Shown here piece after piece: positions 53,709-63,635 of a stretch of 64,000 nucleotides of DNA. Numbering within the stretch: position 1 is the stretch's first letter; every line of letters starts with the position of its first letter. Location: positions 558,001 through 622,000 of the forward strand of contig NC_005085.1 of assembly GCF_000007705.1 (NCBI RefSeq), given 5' to 3'. The notes beneath the pieces were generated by a model. That model saw only the letters and a list, made by a program, of their open reading frames with translations. It was not told where the DNA came from and did not search any database. Both the position numbers and the translations under genes were made by a program. Source of the DNA: Chromobacterium violaceum ATCC 12472. GTDB taxonomy: Bacteria > Pseudomonadota > Gammaproteobacteria > Burkholderiales > Chromobacteriaceae.

Positions 53709-55574
53709 TTACAGTTCGACCTGGGCGCCCAATTCCACCACGCGGTTGGTCGGCACCTGGAAGAAGTCGGTCGCGCGCAGCGCGTTCTTGCTCATCCACA
53801 GGAAAATCTTCTGGCGCCAGCGCGCCATGCCGGGATGGCCGGTGGAGACGATGGTCTCCCGCGACAGGAAGAACGAGGTGTCCATCAGCTCCATTTCGAA
53901 GCCTTCCTTCGCGCACTTGTCCAGCACCTCGACCACGTTCGGCTCTTCCTTGAAGCCGTAGCGCGCCATCACGCGCCAGAACGACGCCGACATCTGCACG
54001 ATCTCCAGCCGCTCGTCCTCCGGCACGTAGGGAATGTCCTCGGTGCGCACCGTCATCAGCACCACCCGCTCGTGCAGCACCTTGTTGTGCTTCAGGTTGT
54101 GCAGCAGCGCGTGCGGCACGCCGTGCAGCGTGCTGGTCAGGAACACCGCGGTGCCCTCCACCCGGGCGGGCGGGTAGGCTTCGAGGTTGTGGATGAAATC
54201 GTCCAGCGGCAGCGCTTGTTCGCGCAGGCGCTTGAACAGGATGTCGCGGCCCTGTTTCCAGGTGCTCATCAACGTGAAGATGGCCATGCCCATCACCAGC
54301 GGCAGCCAGCCGCCATCCGCCACCTTGTGGACGTTGGCGGCGAAGAAGGCGGTGTCGATCACGCCGAACAGCAGGGTGATGCCCAGCGCCAGCGGCAGCG
54401 GCCAGCGCCAGTTGACCCGGGCCACCACGAAGAACAGCATGGTGGTGATCAACATGGTGCCGGTGACGGCGATGCCGTAGGCCGCGGCCAGGCTGGATGA
54501 ATTCTTGAAGGTGAGCACCACCACCAGCACGGCGACCAGCAGCGCCCAGTTGATGAAGGGCATGTAGATCTGGCCGATTTCCTTGTCCGAAGTGTGGTGC
54601 ACCTCCAGGCGCGGGCAATAGCCGAGCAGGATGGCCTGGCGGGTCAGCGAGTAGGCGCCCGAGATCACCGCCTGCGACGCGATCACCGTGGCCAGGGTCG
54701 CCAGCGCGATCATCGGCAGCAGCGCCCAGTCCGGGGCCAGCAGGAAGAAGGGGTTCTTGATCGCGGCCGGATTGCTCATCAGCAGCGCGCCCTGGCCGAA
54801 GTAGTTCAGCCCCAGGCCCGGCAGCACCAGGCTGAACCAGGCGCGGCGGATCGGCGTCTTGCCGAAGTGGCCCATGTCGGCGTACAGCGCCTCGGCGCCG
54901 GTCAGCGCCAGCACCACCGAGCCCAGCGTCAGGAAAGCGTGGAAACCGTGCTGGCTGAGGAAGGTGACCGCGTGCCAGGGATTCAGCGCCTGCAGCACCG
55001 CTGGCTGCTGGATGATCTGGTGCAGGCCGAGGATGCCGAGGATGGCGAACCAGACCATCATCACCGGACCGAACATCAGGCCGACCCTGGCGGTGCCGTG
55101 GCGCTGCAGCAGGAACAGCCCCACCAGCACGCCGACCGCCATCGGCAGCACGTAGGCTTCCATGCCGGAGGAGACGACTTCCATGCCTTCGGCGGCGGAC
55201 AGCACCGACACCGCCGGGGTGATGATGGCGTCGCCGTAGAACAGCGCGGCGCCGAACAGGCCGAGCAGCACGATCTTCCAGCGCGCCGCGTGGGTGGTGT
55301 AATGCCGTGCCAGCGCCATCAGCGCCATGATGCCGCCTTCGCCGCGGTTGTCGGCGCGCAGCACGAAAGCCACGTACTTCACCGATACCACGAAGATCAG
55401 CGACCAGAAGATCAGCGACAGAATGCCGAAGATGTTGTCGGGCGTGGTGGGGAGGTTCTGGCTGACGAAACACTCGCGCAAGGTGTACAGCGGGCTGGTG
55501 CCGATATCGCCGTAGACCACGCCGAGAGCGGCCAGGGTCAGGCCCGCCATCGCCTTTTTGTTGTGATCCTGCAT
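53709..55574 (-). CDS. kup: Low-affinity potassium uptake protein Kup
   Basis: Proton-coupled K+ transporter of 621 residues with about twelve membrane helices and a C-terminal cytoplasmic part from about 430. The N-terminus LTLAALGVVYGDIGTSPLYTLRECF is diagnostic, as are ALTGAEALYADMGHFG and the GTSP-containing first helix. The ATG at 55574 has GGAAG upstream. Single gene, divergent from proS. Long opposite-strand frames through it come from GC-rich codon use. Confidence 0.96.
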   Translation of the reverse strand: MQDHNKKAMAGLTLAALGVVYGDIGTSPLYTLRECFVSQNLPTTPDNIFGILSLIFWSLIFVVSVKYVAFVLRADNRGEGGIMALMALARHYTTHAARWKIVLLGLFGAALFYGDAIITPAVSVLSAAEGMEVVSSGMEAYVLPMAVGVLVGLFLLQRHGTARVGLMFGPVMMVWFAILGILGLHQIIQQPAVLQALNPWHAVTFLSQHGFHAFLTLGSVVLALTGAEALYADMGHFGKTPIRRAWFSLVLPGLGLNYFGQGALLMSNPAAIKNPFFLLAPDWALLPMIALATLATVIASQAVISGAYSLTRQAILLGYCPRLEVHHTSDKEIGQIYMPFINWALLVAVLVVVLTFKNSSSLAAAYGIAVTGTMLITTMLFFVVARVNWRWPLPLALGITLLFGVIDTAFFAANVHKVADGGWLPLVMGMAIFTLMSTWKQGRDILFKRLREQALPLDDFIHNLEAYPPARVEGTAVFLTSTLHGVPHALLHNLKHNKVLHERVVLMTVRTEDIPYVPEDERLEIVQMSASFWRVMARYGFKEEPNVVEVLDKCAKEGFEMELMDTSFFLSRETIVSTGHPGMARWRQKIFLWMSKNALRATDFFQVPTNRVVELGAQVEL

Positions 55575-55812
55575 AAGCTTCCATTACGGTTGGACATCGC
55601 TGCAGGGAACGCGCAGCGACGGAGGTCCGGATTGTTCATGGCTGGATGCCCTCTCATTGTCGATGACGCGGGCAAAATAAAAAAGCCATAAAGTTCGGCT
55701 GCGCGCAGGTTACTCCAGTGCGAGGGGGCCGCCAAGTACAGCGCGGCAGGCTGTGCGCAGGATTGTTGTACTGCAACAACTGGCGAAAACCGCGCGCGCG
55801 GCCGGGCGGCGC

Positions 55813-55842
55813 TTGGCCGGGGGGCGGGGACGACGCTACAAT
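55813..55842 (+). promoter_or_regulatory. Candidate sigma-70 promoter of proS
   Basis: TTGGCC and TACAAT separated by 18 bases, 35 bases ahead of the proS ATG. It lies in the 302-base kup-proS interval, which otherwise shows no gene or RNA signal. Confidence 0.5.
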
Positions 55843-55876
55843 CGTCTCTATTTAGCCGAATTTCCAAGGACGCATC

Positions 55877-57583
55877 ATGCGCGCATCGCAGTTTTTCATT
55901 TCCACGCTGAAGGAAGCCCCCGCCGACGCCGACATCACCAGCCAGAAGCTGATGATCCGCGCCGGCTTCATCCGCAAGCAGGCCGCCGGCATCTATTCCT
56001 GGATGCCGATGGGCCTGCGCGTGGTGCGCAAGGTAGAGACCATCATCCGCGAGGAAATGAACCGCGCCGGCGGCATCGAGGTGAGCCTGCCGGTGGTGCA
56101 GCCGGCCGAGTTGTGGCAGGAAACCGGCCGCTGGGACGCGATGGGCGCCGAGCTGCTGCGCTTCAAGGATCGCCACGAGCGCGACTTCGCGCTGCAGCCG
56201 ACCGCCGAGGAGGTGATCACCGACATCGCCCGCCGCGAGCTGCGCAGCTACCGCGCGTTGCCGAAGAACTTCTACCAGATCCAGACCAAGTTCCGCGACG
56301 AGCGCCGTCCGCGCTTCGGCGTGATGCGCGGACGCGAGTTCACGATGAAGGACGCGTACTCGTTCGACCGCAGCGCCGAGGACGCCGGCAAGAGCTACGA
56401 CAATATGTACGCCGCCTACCGCCGCATCTTCGACCGCCTGGGCCTGACCTACCGCGCGGTGGCGGCCGACACCGGCGCCATCGGCGGCGATCGCTCGCAT
56501 GAATTCCAGGTGATCGCCGACACCGGCGAGGACGCCATCGTCTACTGTCCGACGTCGGAGTACGCGGCCAACATCGAGCTGGCCGAAGCCGTGGCCCCGG
56601 CCGGCGAGCGGCCCGCCGCGTCCGCCGCGCTGGCCAAGGTGCACACGCCCAAGGTCAAGACCATCGCCGAACTGGTGGATTTCCTGAAGATAGACATCAA
56701 GCAGACCGTCAAGGCGGTGGTGGTGGAAGGCGAACAGGACGAAGCCGTGCTGATGCTGGTGCGCGGCGACCACGAGCTGAACGAGGTGAAGGCGCAGAAA
56801 GTGGCCGGCATCAAGAACCCGCTGGCCTTCGCCAGCCCGGCCGCCATCCGCGACGCCTTCGGCGCCAACCCCGGCTCGCTGGGCCCGGTGGGCTTCAAGG
56901 GCCGCGTGATCGCCGACCGCACCGTCGCCAAGATGGCCGATTTCGTCATCGGCGCCAACGAGGACGACCAGCACTACACCGGCGCCAATTTCGGCCGCGA
57001 CTGCGCCGAGCCGGAGGTGTTCGACATCCGCAACGTGGTGGAAGGCGACCCGTCGCCTGACGGCCAGGGCGCGCTGGCGATCCAGCGCGGCATCGAGGTC
57101 GGCCACGTGTTCTACCTGGGCACCAAGTATTCGGCCGCGATGAACGCCACCTTCCTGGACGAGGACGGCAAGCCCAAGCCGTTCGAGATGGGCTGCTACG
57201 GCATCGGCGTCACCCGCATCCTGGGCGCGGCCATCGAGCAGAACTACGACGACAAGGGCATGATCTGGCCGGACTCCATCGCCCCGTTCGCGGTGGTGGT
57301 GTGCCCGGTGGGCTACGACCGCTCCGAAGCGGTGAAGGAAGCCGCCGACAAGCTGTACGCCGATCTGCAGGCCCGCGGCGTGGACGTGATGCTGGACGAC
57401 CGCGGCGAGCGCCCGGGCGCGATGTTCGCCGACTGGGAGCTGATCGGCGCGCCGCATCGCGTCACCATCGGCGACCGCGGCCTGAAGGAGGGCAAGGTCG
57501 AGTACCAGCACCGCCGCGACAGCGAGGCCACCGCCGTCGCCGCCGATGCTATTCTGGAGCATGTCCTCTCCAAGCTGGCCTGA
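55877..57583 (+). CDS. proS: Prolyl-tRNA synthetase, bacterial type
   Basis: Class II synthetase charging tRNA-Pro, 568 residues. Catalytic motifs include [22 protein letters not shown], the motif 2 region [25 protein letters not shown] and motif 3 with [10 protein letters not shown]. Between motifs 2 and 3 an INS editing domain (about 225-400; [25 protein letters not shown]) marks the bacterial type, which clears mischarged alanine. A C-terminal anticodon-binding domain ends the protein. The lytic transglycosylase gene starts on its stop codon. Confidence 0.97.
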   Translation: MRASQFFISTLKEAPADADITSQKLMIRAGFIRKQAAGIYSWMPMGLRVVRKVETIIREEMNRAGGIEVSLPVVQPAELWQETGRWDAMGAELLRFKDRHERDFALQPTAEEVITDIARRELRSYRALPKNFYQIQTKFRDERRPRFGVMRGREFTMKDAYSFDRSAEDAGKSYDNMYAAYRRIFDRLGLTYRAVAADTGAIGGDRSHEFQVIADTGEDAIVYCPTSEYAANIELAEAVAPAGERPAASAALAKVHTPKVKTIAELVDFLKIDIKQTVKAVVVEGEQDEAVLMLVRGDHELNEVKAQKVAGIKNPLAFASPAAIRDAFGANPGSLGPVGFKGRVIADRTVAKMADFVIGANEDDQHYTGANFGRDCAEPEVFDIRNVVEGDPSPDGQGALAIQRGIEVGHVFYLGTKYSAAMNATFLDEDGKPKPFEMGCYGIGVTRILGAAIEQNYDDKGMIWPDSIAPFAVVVCPVGYDRSEAVKEAADKLYADLQARGVDVMLDDRGERPGAMFADWELIGAPHRVTIGDRGLKEGKVEYQHRRDSEATAVAADAILEHVLSKLA

Positions 57584-58224
57584 TGAAGACGAGCCTCCTC
57601 CTCCCGCTGTGGTTGTGCCTGGCGCTGGCGCATGCGCCGGCATGGGCCGGCGCGCAGAAGGAGGAGGCGCTGTCGGCCAATGTCGCGACGGCGATGAGCC
57701 GTTCGATTTCCGACGTCAACGCGCCCAGGCTGGTGTTCGATGATCCGCGGCTGGGCCAGGCCTGGCTGGCGGAGATGTCGTCGCGCTTGCAAAAGAAGAT
57801 TCCCGACGCCTGGACGCGCGAGCGCCTGCTCACCGCCATCCAGTACGAGTCCACCCGCGCCGGGCTGGACCCGCAGCTGGTGCTGGGCCTGATCCAGGTG
57901 GAAAGCGGCTTCAACAAGTACGCGATCTCCGGCGTCGGCGCCCGCGGCCTGATGCAGGTGATGCCGTTCTGGCCGCGCCACATCGGCACGCCGCGGCATA
58001 ATCTGTTCGACCTCAGCACCAATCTGCGCTACGGCTGCACTATCCTGCGCCACTATCTCGACATCGAGCGCGGCGACCTGTACCGCGCGCTGGGCCGCTA
58101 CAACGGCAGCCTGGGCAAGCCGGAATACCCGAACCTGGTGGTCGGCGCCTGGAAGCGGAACTGGTCCTGGACCGCGCCGCCGTCGCTGCGGCTGGCTGGC
58201 GACAATCTTACGCGCGCCCGCTGA
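57583..58224 (+). CDS. Periplasmic lytic transglycosylase (SLT family)
   Basis: Secreted peptidoglycan-cleaving enzyme of 213 residues producing anhydro-muropeptides. Signal peptide [20 protein letters not shown] with cleavage near AWA|GAQ. The SLT domain (about 85-195) has catalytic E107 in GLIQVESGFN and GARGLMQVMPFW, LRYGCTILRHYLD and ALGRYNGSLG. The ATG overlaps the last base of proS, a coupling common in betaproteobacteria. Its products are the substrates of AmpD-type amidases, one of which is fused to a GNAT at 48572. Confidence 0.92.
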   Translation: MKTSLLLPLWLCLALAHAPAWAGAQKEEALSANVATAMSRSISDVNAPRLVFDDPRLGQAWLAEMSSRLQKKIPDAWTRERLLTAIQYESTRAGLDPQLVLGLIQVESGFNKYAISGVGARGLMQVMPFWPRHIGTPRHNLFDLSTNLRYGCTILRHYLDIERGDLYRALGRYNGSLGKPEYPNLVVGAWKRNWSWTAPPSLRLAGDNLTRAR

Positions 58225-58265
58225 TCCGCGTTATGCTGCCGGTGGACTGATTCCTCCCGGCCGCC

Positions 58266-59570
58266 ATGTTCTCACTCCCCACCACCGCCACCGCGCCGTT
58301 CTGCCCCGCCGAAGTCAACGGCAGCGTGCGCATAGACGCCAGCGCCTCCTTCGGCCAGCGCCTGCGCCGCTTCGCCGGCCCCGGCCTGCTGGTCGCGGTC
58401 GGCTACATGGATCCGGGCAACTGGGCGACCGACATCGAGGCCGGCTCGCGCTTCGGCTACCAGCTATTGTGGGTGGTGATGCTGTCCGGGATCGCCGCCA
58501 TGATGTTGCAGATGCTGGCGGCCCGGCTGGGACTGGTCACCGGCATGGATCTGGCGCAGGCCAGCGCCGCGCGCTACGGCCGTTTCGGACGTGTTTGCCA
58601 CTGGCTGAGCGCCGAGGTGTCCATCATCGCCTGCGATGTCGCCGAAGTATTGGGCTGCGCGCTGGCGTTCAAGCTGCTGTTCGGCGTGCCGCTGGCATGG
58701 GGCGTGGCGCTGACCGCATTCGACACGCTGATCGTGCTGGGGTTGAAGGGACGGGGCTTCCGCCAGCTGGAGGCCATCGTGCTGGGGCTGATCGCCACCA
58801 TCGCCCTGTGTTTCCTCGCGCAGCTGGCGCTGCTGGACACTCATTGGCCGGCGGTGGCGGCGGGCCTGGCGCCCAGCTTGCCGGCGCAGGGCATGGACAA
58901 GGCCATCGTGCTGGCGCTGGGCATCGTCGGCGCCACCATCATGCCGCACAACCTCTACCTGCATTCGTCGGTGGTGCAGACGCGGCGGGTGGAGGGCGGA
59001 GAGGGGGCGTTGCGGCAGACGCTGCTGCTGTGCCGGATCGACACCATAGGCTCGCTGTTGCTGGCGATGCTGGTCAACGGCGCCATCCTGGTGCTGGCGG
59101 GCAGCGCTTTCCACGCCGCCGGGCATATCGCGGTGGCCGACATCGCCGACGCCCATGAGCTGATCCGCCCGCTGGCCGGCTCGCTGGCGGCGCTGCTGTT
59201 CGGCGTCGCGCTGCTGGCGGCCGGGCAGAGCGCCACCTTGACCGGCACCGTCGCCGGCCAGGTGATCATGGATGGCTTCCTGCGCATACGCATCCCCTGC
59301 TACCAGCGCCGGCTGATCACCCGCGCGCTGGCCTTGCTGCCGGCCGGGGCCGGCATCGCATGGCAGGGCGAGCAGGCGGTGGGCCCGCTGCTGGTGTGGA
59401 GCCAGGTGGCGCTGAGCCTGCAGCTGCCGCTGGCGATGTGGCCGTTGCTGCGCATGACGGGGGACAGGGCGCTGATGGGCGCGGATGCCGCGCCGCGCTG
59501 GGCGATTGCCAGCGGCTGGGGATTGTTCTGGCTGATACTGGCCGCCAACTGCGCGCTGCTTTTGGGCTGA
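58266..59570 (+). CDS. mntH: Nramp-family divalent metal transporter (MntH)
   Basis: Proton-coupled Mn2+/Fe2+ importer of 434 residues with about eleven membrane helices. The metal-site motif in helix 1 is DPGNWATDIEAGSRFGYQLLW and in helix 6 GATIMPHNLYLHSS. AGQSATLTGTVAGQVIMDGF is the conserved cytosolic loop. It follows the transglycosylase by 41 bases but is functionally unrelated. No MntR or Fur box was identified upstream. Confidence 0.95.
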   Translation: MFSLPTTATAPFCPAEVNGSVRIDASASFGQRLRRFAGPGLLVAVGYMDPGNWATDIEAGSRFGYQLLWVVMLSGIAAMMLQMLAARLGLVTGMDLAQASAARYGRFGRVCHWLSAEVSIIACDVAEVLGCALAFKLLFGVPLAWGVALTAFDTLIVLGLKGRGFRQLEAIVLGLIATIALCFLAQLALLDTHWPAVAAGLAPSLPAQGMDKAIVLALGIVGATIMPHNLYLHSSVVQTRRVEGGEGALRQTLLLCRIDTIGSLLLAMLVNGAILVLAGSAFHAAGHIAVADIADAHELIRPLAGSLAALLFGVALLAAGQSATLTGTVAGQVIMDGFLRIRIPCYQRRLITRALALLPAGAGIAWQGEQAVGPLLVWSQVALSLQLPLAMWPLLRMTGDRALMGADAAPRWAIASGWGLFWLILAANCALLLG

Positions 59571-59710
59571 GCGGCTGGGACGCGCCCGATGCGGCGTTGC
59601 GCCTCCTTGTCGTGCGACGGGCACGGTCTGCGTCGGCGCGCCTTGCCTCGGACGCGTCCCCGTCGCTCAAGGGGAGGAAAAGCTCGATGTGGCCTTGCTG
59701 GGCGACGGGC

Positions 59711-59741
59711 GAAACAAAGGCCGCCTGGGGGCGGCCTGTTT
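59711..59741. terminator. Terminator between convergent mntH and MarR gene
   Basis: AGGCCGCC-N4-GGCGGCCT with a T-rich flank on each side (GTTTG in the plus direction, TTTGTTTC on the minus strand). Confidence 0.65.
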
Positions 59742-59747
59742 GCCTGC

Positions 59748-60245
59748 TCAGTCTTCCTGCGCCTGCAGCATCTTCTTCAACAGGCGGGCCAGCGTCTGGC
59801 GCTCGTCGGCGTCCAGCATCTCGATCAGCTCGGCCTCGGCGGCCAGGTGGTGGCCGGCGGCGTCTTCGATCACCTGCAGGCCCTTGGCCGTCAGCGTGAC
59901 GATCACGCCGCGGCGGTCGTCCGGGTCCGGAGAGCGGCTGACCAGGCCGGCTTCCTCCAGCCGGTTGATGCGGTTGGTCAGCGCGCCGGACGAGATCAGC
60001 ACCATGCCCTGCAACTGGTTGGGCGAAAGCTGGTAGGGCTCGCCGCCGCGGCGCAGCGCCGCCAGCACGTCGAATTCGCCTACATTGAGATTGTGGCGGG
60101 CCAGATCCTGAAGGACTCGCCGTGTGATGAAGTATTCCATCCGCACGATGCGGCCGATCACTTGGGTGGCTGAGGTGTCCAGATCGGGGCGGACTTCGTT
60201 CCAAAGGGCGACGATGCGGTCAATTTGGTCGGGTGCGTGCTGCAT
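59748..60245 (-). CDS. MarR-family transcriptional regulator
   Basis: A 165-residue winged-helix regulator. The N-terminal extension of about 20 residues (DQIDRIVALWNEVRPDLD) is typical of the PecS/HucR-like branch that binds urate or related purine catabolites. The DNA-binding part reads MVLISSGALTNRINRLEEAGLVSR and the wing SPDPDDRRGVIV. It is divergent from guanine deaminase, and a TTTACATGTAAA palindrome lies between them, so purine-catabolism control is a reasonable inference. Confidence 0.88.
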   Translation of the reverse strand: MQHAPDQIDRIVALWNEVRPDLDTSATQVIGRIVRMEYFITRRVLQDLARHNLNVGEFDVLAALRRGGEPYQLSPNQLQGMVLISSGALTNRINRLEEAGLVSRSPDPDDRRGVIVTLTAKGLQVIEDAAGHHLAAEAELIEMLDADERQTLARLLKKMLQAQED

Positions 60246-60405
60246 GCTGCGGGTTCCTGGGCAAAGGTAAATGCGGCAAATCCGGTCGGGCGCAAGAGTA
60301 TCACGACTTCAAAATATACTATCTTCATCTAAAGACAATTGCCGCATATCAGCTCCTGTCCCTTTATCCAGGCCAAGCTTGCTTGCGAGTGTGAACGGGG
60401 CTATA

Positions 60406-60417
60406 TTTACATGTAAA
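60406..60417. promoter_or_regulatory. Palindrome in the marR-guaD divergent region
   Basis: TTTACATGTAAA, a perfect 12-base palindrome in an AT-rich context, 80 bases before guaD and 160 bases from the marR-type start. A plausible operator of the divergent MarR protein. Confidence 0.5.
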
Positions 60418-60497
60418 GATTCTTTATATGAAGATAAATTCGGACCAATTGTTGCCTGATCCGAGTCGAAGGCCGCCGAGCGCGGCGGGAGCAGAAT

Positions 60498-61814
60498 GTG
60501 AAAACAGCGGTACGCGGCGATGCGCTGACCTTCCGGGGCAATCCGTTCCGGGAGGCCGAGCGGGATTGCCTGGTGCACCAGCGCGACGCGCTGGTGGTGA
60601 TGGAAAACGGACGCATCGCGGCCTGGGGCCCGGCGGCCGAGCTGTTGCCGTCGCTGCGGCCGGACGTCCGGATAGACCACTATCCCGACCACCTGATCCT
60701 GCCGGGCTTCATCGACTGCCACGTCCATTATCCGCAGACCGAGATGATGGCCGCCTTCGGCGAGCAGTTGCTGGACTGGCTGAACCATTACACCTTCGTC
60801 ACTGAGCAGGGCTTCGCCGATGAGGGCCACGCGCGCGAAGTGGCGCAGGTATTCCTCGACGAGCAGCTGCGCAACGGCGTCACCACCGGCTGCGTGTTCG
60901 GCACCGTCCATGCCGCGTCGGTGGATGCGCTGTTCGAAGAGGCCGCGTCCCGCGATCTGCGCATCCTGGCCGGCAAGGTGTGCATGGACCGCAACGCGCC
61001 GGCCGCCTTGCTGGATACGCCGCTGGCCGCCTACGAGGCCTCGCGCGCGCTGATCGAACGCTGGCACGGCAAGGGGCGCGCCGAGTACGTGATCACGCCG
61101 CGCTTCGCGCCGACATCCAGCCACGGCCAGCTGGAGATGCTGGGCGCCCTGGCGGCGGAGTTTCCGGACATCGCCATCCAGTCGCACATTTCCGAAAACC
61201 TGGACGAGATCGCCTGGGTCAAGCAGCTGTTCCCCGGCTGCCGCGACTACGCCGGGGTCTATCAGCGCTACGGCCTGCTGCGGCGGCGCGCGATCTACGG
61301 CCACGGCATTCATCTATCCGAGGCCGAGCTGGAAATGCTGCACGACAGCGGCGCGTCGCTGGCGCACTGCCCGACCTCCAATTTCTTCCTCGGCTCGGGC
61401 AGCCTGGACCTGCGCCGCTGCGTCGAGGGCGGCAAGCCGGTGAGGCTGGGCCTGGGCACCGACCTGGGCGCCGGCACCAGCTTCTCGATGCTGCAGACGA
61501 TGAACGCCGCCTATATGGCGTCGCAGACCCACGGCAGGCCGTTGACCGCCGCCCAGGCCTTCTACTTGGCCACCCGAGGCGGAGCGGAGGCGCTGGGCAT
61601 CGAGGACAAGGTGGGCAGCATCGAGGCCGGCATGGAGGCCGACCTGGCGGTGCTGGACCTACGTTCGACGCCGCTGCTGGATTTCCGCATGCGTTATGTC
61701 CGAGACCTGTCCGAAGCGCTATTCGTGCAGATGATGCTGGGCGATGACCGCGCGGTGGCGGCCACCTACGCGGCGGGCAAGCGCGCGTACCGCAAGCCCG
61801 GACGTTCCGGGTGA
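60498..61814 (+). CDS. guaD: Guanine deaminase
   Basis: Zinc amidohydrolase of 438 residues converting guanine to xanthine and ammonia. Motifs: LPGFIDCHVHYPQTEMM with the first metal pair, CVFGTVHAASVD, ITPRFAPTSSHGQLE, SHISENLDEIAWV, GHGIHLSEAEL, CPTSNFFLGSG and GTDLGAGTSFSML with the metal Asp. GTG start with GGGAGCAG upstream. It lies opposite a MarR regulator; no xanthine dehydrogenase or other purine catabolism genes are in the window. Confidence 0.95.
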   Translation: MKTAVRGDALTFRGNPFREAERDCLVHQRDALVVMENGRIAAWGPAAELLPSLRPDVRIDHYPDHLILPGFIDCHVHYPQTEMMAAFGEQLLDWLNHYTFVTEQGFADEGHAREVAQVFLDEQLRNGVTTGCVFGTVHAASVDALFEEAASRDLRILAGKVCMDRNAPAALLDTPLAAYEASRALIERWHGKGRAEYVITPRFAPTSSHGQLEMLGALAAEFPDIAIQSHISENLDEIAWVKQLFPGCRDYAGVYQRYGLLRRRAIYGHGIHLSEAELEMLHDSGASLAHCPTSNFFLGSGSLDLRRCVEGGKPVRLGLGTDLGAGTSFSMLQTMNAAYMASQTHGRPLTAAQAFYLATRGGAEALGIEDKVGSIEAGMEADLAVLDLRSTPLLDFRMRYVRDLSEALFVQMMLGDDRAVAATYAAGKRAYRKPGRSG

Positions 61815-61928
61815 GATCCGGCGGGCGCGTTCGCCTGCTGTGGATAACTCCGTTGCATTTCCATCCTTGTGCATAAGTCGTCCGGGCCCCGATTCCGCCC
61901 GGACTTTGCCGATTCCGCGCGGCGGCTG

Positions 61929-62351
61929 TTACTGCCGCATCGCCACCGCCACCCGGGTAAAGGCGTTCATCAGCGCGACGGCCAGCGTCAGGTCGGAGAT
62001 CTCGGCGTCGCTGAAGTGCTCGCGCAGCGGCTGGTAGAGGCTGTCCGGCGCGCGGGTTTCTCCTATCCGGGTCACCGCTTCGGTCCAGGCGATGGCGGCC
62101 GCCTCGCGCGGGCTCAGCGCGTCCGCCGCGTCCCAGCCGGCCAATTGGTCCAGTTTTTCCTGGCTTTCGCCGCGGCGGCGCAGCGCCTGGCTGTGCAGCT
62201 TCAGGCAGAAGGCGCAGCCGTTCAGTTGCGCCACGCGCAGATAGGCCAGTTCGATCAGCGGCAGGCCCAGGCCGCTTTCCGCCAGCGCGTTCTTGCAGGC
62301 GAGCAATCCCTGATAAGCCTTGGGCGACAGCTGGGTGTAGTCCAGTCTCAT
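61929..62351 (-). CDS. AhpD-like carboxymuconolactone decarboxylase-family protein
   Basis: A 140-residue all-helical protein with the alkylhydroperoxidase-D CxxC redox site in LNGCAFCLKLHSQ, including the His four residues later, and GWDAADALSPREAAAIAWTEAVTRI typical of the YnjA/AhpD branch. It probably works as a peroxidase or disulfide reductase with an unknown partner. The DUF2798 gene ends four bases downstream of its position on the opposite coding order, that is, the DUF2798 gene is upstream and co-transcribed. Confidence 0.9.
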   Translation of the reverse strand: MRLDYTQLSPKAYQGLLACKNALAESGLGLPLIELAYLRVAQLNGCAFCLKLHSQALRRRGESQEKLDQLAGWDAADALSPREAAAIAWTEAVTRIGETRAPDSLYQPLREHFSDAEISDLTLAVALMNAFTRVAVAMRQ

Positions 62352-62355
62352 GATT

Positions 62356-62625
62356 TCATCCTTTCTGGTTCAGCGCCGGCTGGCCGGCGGCGGCTTGTGC
62401 GCGTCCGCTCAGCAGGCGTTGTGTAAGGCGGTGGATGGGCGGCGCCAGCAGCAGCACCGCGCAGAAGGCGGCGGGCCAGGCGGAGGCGAAGGCGTGCAGC
62501 CAGCGGCCGATGAAGTCCGGACGCAGGCCCAGGTTCAGCCAGCAGACCCAGGCGGTCATCAGGAAAGACATCGCCGCCGACATCAGCAGCGAGAACAGCA
62601 GGCGTTGTCTCAGGGCGAGGCTCAT
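62356..62625 (-). CDS. DUF2798-family small membrane protein
   Basis: An 89-residue inner-membrane protein with two helices (LLFSLLMSAAMSFLMTAWVCW and WPAAFCAVLLLAPPIHRL) matching the DUF2798 pattern, whose function is unknown. It is the first gene of a two-gene unit with the AhpD-like gene four bases downstream, and diverges from the LysR gene at 62724, which may regulate it. Confidence 0.8.
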   Translation of the reverse strand: MSLALRQRLLFSLLMSAAMSFLMTAWVCWLNLGLRPDFIGRWLHAFASAWPAAFCAVLLLAPPIHRLTQRLLSGRAQAAAGQPALNQKG

Positions 62626-62723
62626 GATGGCGCTCCGTTCGGTTAACGATGAGCCGAGTCTAGCCAGGAGCGAATTGTGAAAATAGAATCAAAAAATAAA
62701 TTTCAAATTCCATTTTTGCAATC

Positions 62724-63617
62724 ATGCTGGATGATCTGGATTTATTCGTCGCGATTGTGGACGCCGGCAGCTTGAGCGCGGCGGCCAAACGCATGGCGAT
62801 GCCGGCGGCGACGCTGACCCGCCGCCTGCAGGCGCTGGAGGCCGAGCTGGGGTGCAAGCTGCTGAACCGCAGCGCGCGCAGGCTGGTGCCGACCAATGAG
62901 GGCTGGCAGTACTACGAGCAGTGCAAACCCTTGCTGGCGGCGTTGCGCCAGGCCGCCGACTCGCTGGACGCGACCCTGAACCGGGTGGAGGGCGTGGTGC
63001 GGGCGATGGCGCCGGTGAGCATGGCCAACAGCCTGCTGCTGCCGGTGTGGCAGCGCTTGCTGCAGCGCCATCCGGCGGTGCGCTTGGAGCTGGTCTTGAG
63101 CAATGGCACCGAGGATGTGTGGGCGATGGGGGGCGACCTGGCGATACGGGTCGGGCCGCAGCCGGACTCGCAGTTGAATCAGCGCAAGCTGGGCCAGGTG
63201 AGCGCGGTGCTGGCGGCGGCGCCGTCGTATCTTGAGGCGCGCGGACGGCCGCAGGCGTTCGAGCAGTTGGCCGGGCACGACCTGTTGCTGACCACGCCGC
63301 TGCAGAACTGGAAACTGCATCGCGTCGACGGCGATGAGGAGAGAAGTTTGCCGGACGGCGCGCGGCTGCTGGTCAACGACATGCTGCTGGGGGTGAGAAT
63401 GGCGGAGGCCGGCTGCGGCGTGGTGCTGTGTCCGCTGAGCCAATGCCATCGCGAGCTGGCGGATGGCCGCCTGGAGAGGATATTGCAGGACTGGTGGATT
63501 CCGCCGCGTCCGGTGTATGCGGTGTGGCCGCAGCGCCGGGCGATGCCGGCCCGGGTGCGGGCGTTGCTGGACATCTTGCTGGAATTCGCGGCCGAGGAGC
63601 CGCTGCTGCGGTCTTGA
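62724..63617 (+). CDS. LysR-family transcriptional regulator
   Basis: A 297-residue regulator with an N-terminal winged helix (LDDLDLFVAIVDAGSLSAAA and PAATLTRRLQALEAELGCKLLNRS) and a periplasmic-binding-protein-like effector domain from about 90. It belongs to the AaeR/DsdC-like CrgA group by its NEGWQYYEQCKPLL stretch. It is divergent from the DUF2798-AhpD pair, about 98 bases apart, the usual arrangement for a LysR protein and its targets. Confidence 0.92.
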   Translation: MLDDLDLFVAIVDAGSLSAAAKRMAMPAATLTRRLQALEAELGCKLLNRSARRLVPTNEGWQYYEQCKPLLAALRQAADSLDATLNRVEGVVRAMAPVSMANSLLLPVWQRLLQRHPAVRLELVLSNGTEDVWAMGGDLAIRVGPQPDSQLNQRKLGQVSAVLAAAPSYLEARGRPQAFEQLAGHDLLLTTPLQNWKLHRVDGDEERSLPDGARLLVNDMLLGVRMAEAGCGVVLCPLSQCHRELADGRLERILQDWWIPPRPVYAVWPQRRAMPARVRALLDILLEFAAEEPLLRS

Positions 63618-63635
63618 GGCGCGCCGTCGCCGGCT

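Noticed and set aside
53236-55584. A 782-codon minus-strand frame overlapping kup in another frame
   Set aside because: Kup in the adjacent frame matches the family end to end; this one is a GC shadow that even runs into the HD homologue.
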